Assembly (NCBI GenBank): GCA_002498985.1
Contig: DAJO01000053.1
Span: 28,067 to 37,284 of the forward strand
Direction of reading: 5' to 3'
Origin: Euryarchaeota archaeon UBA257
GTDB lineage: Archaea; Thermoplasmatota; Poseidoniia; Poseidoniales; Thalassarchaeaceae
DNA: 9,218 nucleotides
The position numbers and the translations under genes are program-made. Below the pieces are notes generated by a model, which was not told the DNA's origin, made no database searches, and saw only the letters and a program-made list of their open reading frames with translations. Below, in pieces: positions 4,911-9,218 of this stretch. Numbering within the stretch: the first letter of the stretch is position 1; each line of letters starts with the position of its first letter.

Positions 4911-6812
4911 ATGTCGAAAGCCAATGGCCAAGCTCCAGCTAAGGAGATCATAGTATCGTCAATCAGTAAAGATGCTTCTGACCTTGTTGAAGAGAAGCAA
5001 ATCGTGGGTCGCAAAATTTGGAGAATTTTGCCTTATGTGACTAGATATTGGGAGAGAGCCCTAGGCGGTCTTTTAGCAAATATTGGCGCTAGAATTTTCG
5101 ATCTTGTCCCCTTCATTGCAATAGGTATGGCAGCCGATTATTATAATCCAGATAACTCTCAATTTACTAATTCAAGAATTGAAAGAATTGTTACACTTGA
5201 TTCAATACCTAATCTAGGACCAATCGAGTCGACAGAGCTTGGTTTTGGTTTACTTATCTTTTCATCATTCGTTTTTCTTGCAATTTTCCAAGGTCTAAGC
5301 AATCAACTTTGGCAGTCAATAGCTTACAAAGCTCAGCATGATATTAGGATGGATGCTACAAAATCTTTGATGGATATGGAGGCATCATATTTTGAAACCA
5401 GACAGACTGGTAACTTGATGTCTGTACTATCTGCTGATGTAGCACAGTTGGAAGATATTATTTCAGATTCAACTACTAGTATAATCAGGATAATAACAAC
5501 CCTTAGTACCGCATTTGTTATTCTTTTCTGGATGTCTCCAACACTTTGTATGATTCTCTTTGGGCCATTATTCATGATTGTCCCTATGGTTATTTGGTTT
5601 TCTACCAGAGTCCAGAGAAAGTATCGTCAGCAAAGAGAAAGTACAGGCGGAATAGTAGCAATATTAGAAAACGTATTATCTGGAATTACTGTGGTTCAAG
5701 CATATAATGCCAGTGATTTTGAAAGAGTTAGAATTGAGGGACAAAGTGGCAATTATCGTGACCAAGCTATAGAAGCAGCTTTCATCAGAAATCGTTTTAT
5801 CCCTGGGTTTCATATTGTAGCAGGTATTTCATTCGGACTATTAGTTTCAGCTGGTGGATGGCTAATGAGTTCCAGTCAAATAAGTGTGGGCGAGTTTGTA
5901 ACATTCTTACTGATATCTACTAGAATGACTATGCCTTTATGGATTCTAGGTATGTTACTAAATCAATTACAGAAAGGAGAGGCTGCTTCACGCAGAGTTT
6001 TCGCAGTTGTTGATCTTGAACCTTCGATTTATGACAAGGAGGATGCACTAACACTTGAGGAGCCAATTGAAAGTATTTCCTTTGAGGATGTATCCTTTTC
6101 ATATCCTTCTTCTGAATCAAATGTACTTAACAAAATAGATTTGAAGGTTTCTTCTGGAGAATTCTTGGGAGTAATGGGCCATACAGGAGCAGGTAAGAGT
6201 ACAATACTGAAGTTAATTGAGAGATTCTATGAACCACAACATGGTAAAGTGCTCATTAATGGAAAAGACATCAATAATTATTCCATAAAATCTGTAAGGT
6301 CTAAAATTGGATTTGTATCTCAAGACCCATTCCTTTTTTACGGTACTATCAAGCAAAATGTTTCCTATGCAAGAGATGCTACGGATGAGGAAATTTTCAA
6401 TGCGCTAGATATGGCGGGTGCATCAGAATTTATTTCTCAATTACCTGATGGACTAGAATCAATGGTGGGTGATAGAGGAGTGATGTTATCTGGAGGACAA
6501 AGAGCACGAATTAGCCTTGCTAGGGCTCTATTGAATGACCCGGATCTTCTAATTTTAGACGAAGCTAGTGCGGCATTAGATGCTGAAACTGAGAAGAGGA
6601 TACAACAGTCACTTTTCGGCGGTTCAAATGGTAAAAAGAACCGACTTACAATAGCAGTGGCTCATAGACTTGCTACCATCAGAAATGCTGATGAAATAAT
6701 TTCAATGGTTGATGGAGCAATTGTTGAAAGAGGTAAGCATGAAGACCTACTCATAAATGAAAGTGTTTATGCGTCTCAATGGTCAATACAAACTGGAGAA
6801 ATTGAACCCTAG
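4911..6812 (+). CDS. MsbA-type ABC half-transporter (fused permease and ATPase)
   Basis: A 633-residue exporter subunit, expected to work as a homodimer in the cytoplasmic membrane and use ATP to export or flip a hydrophobic substrate. Residues ~40-360 form the six-helix type I exporter domain. It begins after a 35-residue cytoplasmic tail and has a longer than usual first outer loop (about 85-115). Residues ~385-630 are the nucleotide-binding domain, with all motifs intact: Walker A GHTGAGKST (423-431), Q-loop Gln471 in VSQDPFLFYGTI, signature LSGGQ (526-530), Walker B LLILDE (546-551) with catalytic Glu551, D-loop SAALD and H-loop His585. Family members move lipids, peptides or drugs; the substrate cannot be read here. 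The start is ATG 4911, 52 bp after the tRNA, without a strong ribosome site. The FGE-like gene follows 11 nt later, and its ribosome site overlaps this stop, so the two are probably cotranscribed. Confidence 0.95.
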   Translation: MSKANGQAPAKEIIVSSISKDASDLVEEKQIVGRKIWRILPYVTRYWERALGGLLANIGARIFDLVPFIAIGMAADYYNPDNSQFTNSRIERIVTLDSIPNLGPIESTELGFGLLIFSSFVFLAIFQGLSNQLWQSIAYKAQHDIRMDATKSLMDMEASYFETRQTGNLMSVLSADVAQLEDIISDSTTSIIRIITTLSTAFVILFWMSPTLCMILFGPLFMIVPMVIWFSTRVQRKYRQQRESTGGIVAILENVLSGITVVQAYNASDFERVRIEGQSGNYRDQAIEAAFIRNRFIPGFHIVAGISFGLLVSAGGWLMSSSQISVGEFVTFLLISTRMTMPLWILGMLLNQLQKGEAASRRVFAVVDLEPSIYDKEDALTLEEPIESISFEDVSFSYPSSESNVLNKIDLKVSSGEFLGVMGHTGAGKSTILKLIERFYEPQHGKVLINGKDINNYSIKSVRSKIGFVSQDPFLFYGTIKQNVSYARDATDEEIFNALDMAGASEFISQLPDGLESMVGDRGVMLSGGQRARISLARALLNDPDLLILDEASAALDAETEKRIQQSLFGGSNGKKNRLTIAVAHRLATIRNADEIISMVDGAIVERGKHEDLLINESVYASQWSIQTGEIEP

Positions 6813-6818
6813 GTGGGA
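6811..6818 (+). promoter_or_regulatory. Shine-Dalgarno AGGTGGGA supporting a TTG start
   Basis: AGGTGGGA overlaps the last two bases of the transporter stop and lies 5 nt before the TTG at 6824. No ATG is available near the N-terminus of the downstream frame. The site therefore makes the TTG start credible. Confidence 0.55.
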
Positions 6819-6823
6819 TAAAA

Positions 6824-7525
6824 TTGGAAATTCAATGGGTAACTGTCGAACCAGGTAAAGTATTCATAGGTTCAGATAATCGTTCAGTTCTCTTTGGAGG
6901 AATCGGGCCTCGGCATGAGATAAAAACCAACTATAGTTTCGAAATATCCTTTTTTCCTGTAAATTATGAAATTGCAGAACTTGCCTTACAAAATGAAGAT
7001 TGTTTTGTCGCTTCTGAATCTGAATGGTCTCTTGCAATGGATAAGAAACTAATTTCTGGAGAAAACGAAGTTGAAGAATTATCGGATAGAATTCGTGGTT
7101 CTTATTGGTCTAAATATTGTGATGGGAGACCATTTATTGAGGAAAATTGGTTAATGAAAGTTTCACGAACCTGGAGCAACGGAACTCCTTCAATCACTTC
7201 CATTCCTAAAGGTGAAGGATGTAAATATTTGCGTTTGGTTAAAAGAACAAAGGTTTGGAATTATGATTCTTCGGCTCCCAAATTACCCGAGTCCTCAGAT
7301 AAATCTAATTTATTGTTTGAGGAGTTGCTTATTTCATTAATAATTGGAATAATTCCTTCTTTTATCTGGGCATACTTCAATGCTAGTACAGGGTATATTT
7401 CAGAGGGTTGGCTAAATTTAGTATTCGGTGGATTATTTATTGGTGTATTTACTGTTATATTCTGGAGGCCAAGAACTAAATCTTGGAGAGTAGGAAACAA
7501 TTGTAATAAGATGAAAATAATTTAA
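6824..7525 (+). CDS. FGE/SUMF1-like domain protein with two C-terminal membrane helices
   Basis: A 233-residue protein. Residues 1-142 follow the layout of formylglycine-generating-enzyme (SUMF1) domains: WVTVEPGKVFIGSDN (5-19) matches the usual VxPGxFxMG opening, GPRHEI (28-33) the ExPxHxV block, FEISFFPVNYEIAELAL (39-55) the fxixxxPVTNxxY block, and VASESEWSLAM (62-72) the LPTEAEWExA block. The end, CKYLRLVKRTK (133-143), matches the GFRxV strand. The domain is short, about half the usual ~250 residues, and the paired catalytic cysteines of true FGE are not seen; Cys60, Cys99 and Cys133 are not in that context. Two hydrophobic helices follow at about 168-185 and 196-214, then a basic tail, so the protein is likely membrane-anchored. 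I infer a non-catalytic, ligand-binding (C-type-lectin-like) use of the fold. The start is TTG 6824, backed by a good ribosome site. It is probably cotranscribed with the ABC gene. Its TAA shares three bases with the stop of the convergent glycosyltransferase. Confidence 0.82.
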   Translation: MEIQWVTVEPGKVFIGSDNRSVLFGGIGPRHEIKTNYSFEISFFPVNYEIAELALQNEDCFVASESEWSLAMDKKLISGENEVEELSDRIRGSYWSKYCDGRPFIEENWLMKVSRTWSNGTPSITSIPKGEGCKYLRLVKRTKVWNYDSSAPKLPESSDKSNLLFEELLISLIIGIIPSFIWAYFNASTGYISEGWLNLVFGGLFIGVFTVIFWRPRTKSWRVGNNCNKMKII

Positions 7526-8610
7526 CGCGATCTATCATCTATCTGAAGACCCGATTTCCCTCTTAAGATTCTAATCCAACCGGTTATTACTCCCATTCCA
7601 TAATTCCAATGTAAAGTGTAAGTTGCTATTGATGAAAGAAAGATGGTCTTCTTTGATTTACTGGGGGAGTTGCCTTTCCAAGATCCATACCATGCTAATA
7701 GATTGTACAATAAAATTAGTGTTGGTAATGTATGAACTCCTAATCTAGGTAGCCCCATAGGTACTGTAGATAATCGAATATCCCAGAAATCAGGCCATGC
7801 CAATCCTCCATTTACTAGGCCCCAAAAAAAGAACCCAAATGCTGCTATAACTATTGGAGGAAAAAATGCAACTGCTGTATGTGTTGGTGCTCTAAGTTCG
7901 GGGTATTCGTGACTAGCCAAAGTTCTAACAAGCCCATAGTTCCTAATTTGTTTCTTAACTCTTGAAAGGTCCCTTCTTCTATGCCACATTATAGCAGTTC
8001 TATCGGTCCATAATTTCTTTCCAGTCATTCTTATCCTATGATCAAGCATAACATCTTCCGCTCCAATAGCGCCTTCATCAAATCCATTTACTTCTTCTAG
8101 AACAGAGCGCCTGTAAGCACAATTAACTCCAGGAAGTTGATTGACTTCATCTAGGTCTTTCTTACCTACTTTACCATAATTAGTTCCAGCAGTAAATATT
8201 GTACTACAGAATGCAACATCAATTACTTGCTGCCACATTGTGGATTCATCAACTGGAGCAAAATTAGGTCCCCCAACTCCACTCACTTCCTCATCTTCAA
8301 ACCATGAAACTAATTTCTTAACCCAATCTTTTGGAACAATAACATCATCATCAGTGAATAGTATCAGTTCCGAACTTGTAGATTTTATTGCTATGTTACA
8401 TGCATCAGCTCTAGTTCTCGAACCTTCGTCATCAATGAATCGAATATTGTTCTCTAGACTGACGTCCTTTCCAGGATCATTTGTTGGACCAACAACTACT
8501 GTTTCGATTTGTCCACTATAAGTCTGTTTTTTCAGACCTTTTAGTACAATATCTAACTCCTCATGATTCCTAACACTGGGAATAATGACAGTAACTGAAG
8601 GTTCACTCAC
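7522..8610 (-). CDS. Family 2 glycosyltransferase with C-terminal membrane helices
   Basis: A 362-residue enzyme predicted to transfer a sugar from a nucleotide-sugar to a membrane-bound acceptor, on the cytoplasmic face. The GT-A domain spans about residues 5-235: VTVIIPSVRN (6-15) opens it, DDD at 87-89 in LFTDDDVIVP is the metal/nucleotide-binding DxD, NCAYRRSVLEEVNGFDE (163-179) is typical of the acceptor side, and GAEDVMLDHRI (183-193) carries the ED pair with the general base. WHRRRDLSRVKKQIRNYG (209-226) takes the place of the Q/RxxRW-like region. Helices lie at about 247-267, 293-310 and 323-347. It resembles ExoA-like and archaeal Agl-type GT2 enzymes of surface-glycan or N-glycan assembly; donor and acceptor are unknown. 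The GTG start is forced: an in-frame stop lies two codons upstream and no Met follows for over 100 residues. It lies 44 bp downstream of PCNA on the same strand, with no clear ribosome site. Confidence 0.93.
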   Translation of the reverse strand: MSEPSVTVIIPSVRNHEELDIVLKGLKKQTYSGQIETVVVGPTNDPGKDVSLENNIRFIDDEGSRTRADACNIAIKSTSSELILFTDDDVIVPKDWVKKLVSWFEDEEVSGVGGPNFAPVDESTMWQQVIDVAFCSTIFTAGTNYGKVGKKDLDEVNQLPGVNCAYRRSVLEEVNGFDEGAIGAEDVMLDHRIRMTGKKLWTDRTAIMWHRRRDLSRVKKQIRNYGLVRTLASHEYPELRAPTHTAVAFFPPIVIAAFGFFFWGLVNGGLAWPDFWDIRLSTVPMGLPRLGVHTLPTLILLYNLLAWYGSWKGNSPSKSKKTIFLSSIATYTLHWNYGMGVITGWIRILRGKSGLQIDDRSR

Positions 8611-8611
8611 G

Positions 8612-8624
8612 GCTTACCGTAAGC
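8612..8624. repeat. Inverted repeat GCTTAC-C-GTAAGC before the glycosyltransferase start
   Basis: Perfect 6-bp arms around a single base, lying 1 base upstream of the GTG start codon, between PCNA and the glycosyltransferase. As a double-stranded site it could bind a dimeric regulator. As RNA, the shortened stem could form a small hairpin at the ribosome entry site. Confidence 0.4.
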
Positions 8625-8654
8625 GCCTACACTTTCAATAACATCGATGATTAA

Positions 8655-9218
8655 TCATGGGTCATTAGTAACTCTTGGAGCTAGGAAATATACCCAACTA
8701 GCCCCGCCTTCATTACTATTCCATGTAAGTCTTAAGGGGTATTTATCTTGAAATTCTAAAGTAATTGAATCAGTTAATCCACTTGCTAATTTTCTTGTTA
8801 GAGGATCTAAGAACTGTAATGAGTATGTTGATTGCGTAGGGTTTGGCGCCACTAACTCACTAAGTTCTCCTGCATCGAATCTAACGTTTACTGATTCTCC
8901 GGCTTCCACAGTTACTGAAACACTCATCTGGTTTGAATCTAGACTTAGGTCAACTAATTCTCCAACAAACTTTGCTGCTCTGAGAGCGTTCGAGAGCTTG
9001 GAAGCATCTATTGTCGCTCTGCTATCAAATGACAGTTGTGGCATTTTTGGCTCATTCATTGTCGATGTATCTAACCCTCTAAGTATACGGTGTACTGCAC
9101 CAACTCTGACGTTAATAGCTCCTATTGCCTCATCGTAATCTAATTCAACTAAATCTGATGGTCCTGCAAGACTTAATAGGTCTCTCAATTTTACAAGTTC
9201 AAGTCCAATTTCTACTGG
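8655..9218 (-). CDS. pcn: PCNA sliding clamp (DNA polymerase processivity factor), N-terminus cut by window
   Basis: The last 187 residues of an archaeal PCNA, which is normally about 245 residues, so roughly the first 60 lie beyond the right edge. The frame stays open to 9218; the upstream codons read PVEIGLELVKLRDLL, the end of the first subdomain helix, so the TTG at 9188 is an internal Leu, not a start. The interdomain connector covers the DTSTMNEPKMPQLSF stretch. IDASKLSNALRAAKFVGE matches the second-domain helix, and PLRLTWNSNEGG followed by WVYFLAPRV is the classic C-terminal strand pair and APRI-type end, which forms part of the pocket for PIP-box partners. The protein forms a homotrimeric ring on DNA and tethers polymerase, FEN1, ligase and RFC. 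It is upstream of, and may be cotranscribed with, the glycosyltransferase; no functional link is expected. Confidence 0.95.
   Translation of the reverse strand, partial: PVEIGLELVKLRDLLSLAGPSDLVELDYDEAIGAINVRVGAVHRILRGLDTSTMNEPKMPQLSFDSRATIDASKLSNALRAAKFVGELVDLSLDSNQMSVSVTVEAGESVNVRFDAGELSELVAPNPTQSTYSLQFLDPLTRKLASGLTDSITLEFQDKYPLRLTWNSNEGGASWVYFLAPRVTNDP

Noticed and set aside
4730..4942. A 70-codon plus-strand frame
   Set aside because: It runs straight through the tRNA-Gly gene and into the start of the ABC transporter; it has no ribosome site and no protein-like pattern.
5333..5575. Minus-strand frames in the ABC transporter and FGE-like genes (also 5929-6120, 7261-7500), and one in the hydrolase (3800-3985)
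   Set aside because: All are antisense to well-supported genes, and their hydrophobic stretches are mirror effects of the coding strand.
8240..8521. A 93-codon plus-strand frame inside the glycosyltransferase
   Set aside because: Ser/Thr/Leu-rich antisense shadow of a clear GT2 domain on the minus strand.
9186..9188. TTG as the PCNA start codon
   Set aside because: The frame stays open to the window edge and continues to match PCNA, so this is an internal leucine codon.

Overview
The window reads as a piece of an AT-rich euryarchaeal genome, most likely a planktonic marine lineage of the Candidatus Poseidoniales (Marine Group II) type. The archaeal assignment rests on a PCNA sliding clamp at the right edge, an archaeal-type EF1A paralog, a COG1099-type TatD-related hydrolase, and TATA-like boxes about 30 nt from gene starts. 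The lineage itself is inferred from gene content and composition; there is no rRNA or other marker to prove it. Coding is dense, with no gene-free stretch over 300 bases.

Left part (1-2300, all minus strand). A two-helix membrane protein with an N-terminal beta-rich segment runs off the left edge; its GC-rich start region stands out from the rest. Upstream of it on the minus strand are a translation-factor paralog that keeps EF-Tu domain 2 but has lost the GTP-binding P-loop, and then a hotdog-fold acyl-CoA thioesterase.

Centre (2298-4508, plus strand). A tight cluster of three genes diverges from the thioesterase. It encodes an unrecognised 265-residue soluble protein, a 175-residue protein whose two ~86-residue repeats look like a strongly diverged TATA-binding-protein (TBP) fold, and a TatD-related metal-dependent hydrolase with its metal-ligand motifs intact. 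The spacing (2 and 4 nt between genes) suggests one transcript. The shared function is unknown.

Middle (4505-4858). A small two-helix membrane protein on the minus strand shares stop-codon bases with the hydrolase. It is followed by tRNA-Gly(TCC) on the plus strand, which has an encoded CCA tail and a perfect inverted repeat just upstream.

Right part (4911-9218). An MsbA-type ABC half-transporter is followed, 11 nt on, by a TTG-started protein that joins a degenerate formylglycine-generating-enzyme-like (FGE/SUMF1) domain to two C-terminal membrane helices. This pair converges on a minus-strand family 2 glycosyltransferase with C-terminal membrane helices, which lies downstream of PCNA. An export ABC protein, an FGE-like membrane protein and a membrane glycosyltransferase side by side suggest envelope or surface-glycan work, though the transcripts converge and the link is only positional.

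The best leads are the TBP-like two-repeat protein and its cluster, the GTPase-dead EF1A paralog, the FGE-like membrane protein without catalytic cysteines, and the GC-rich hairpin island at 531-620.
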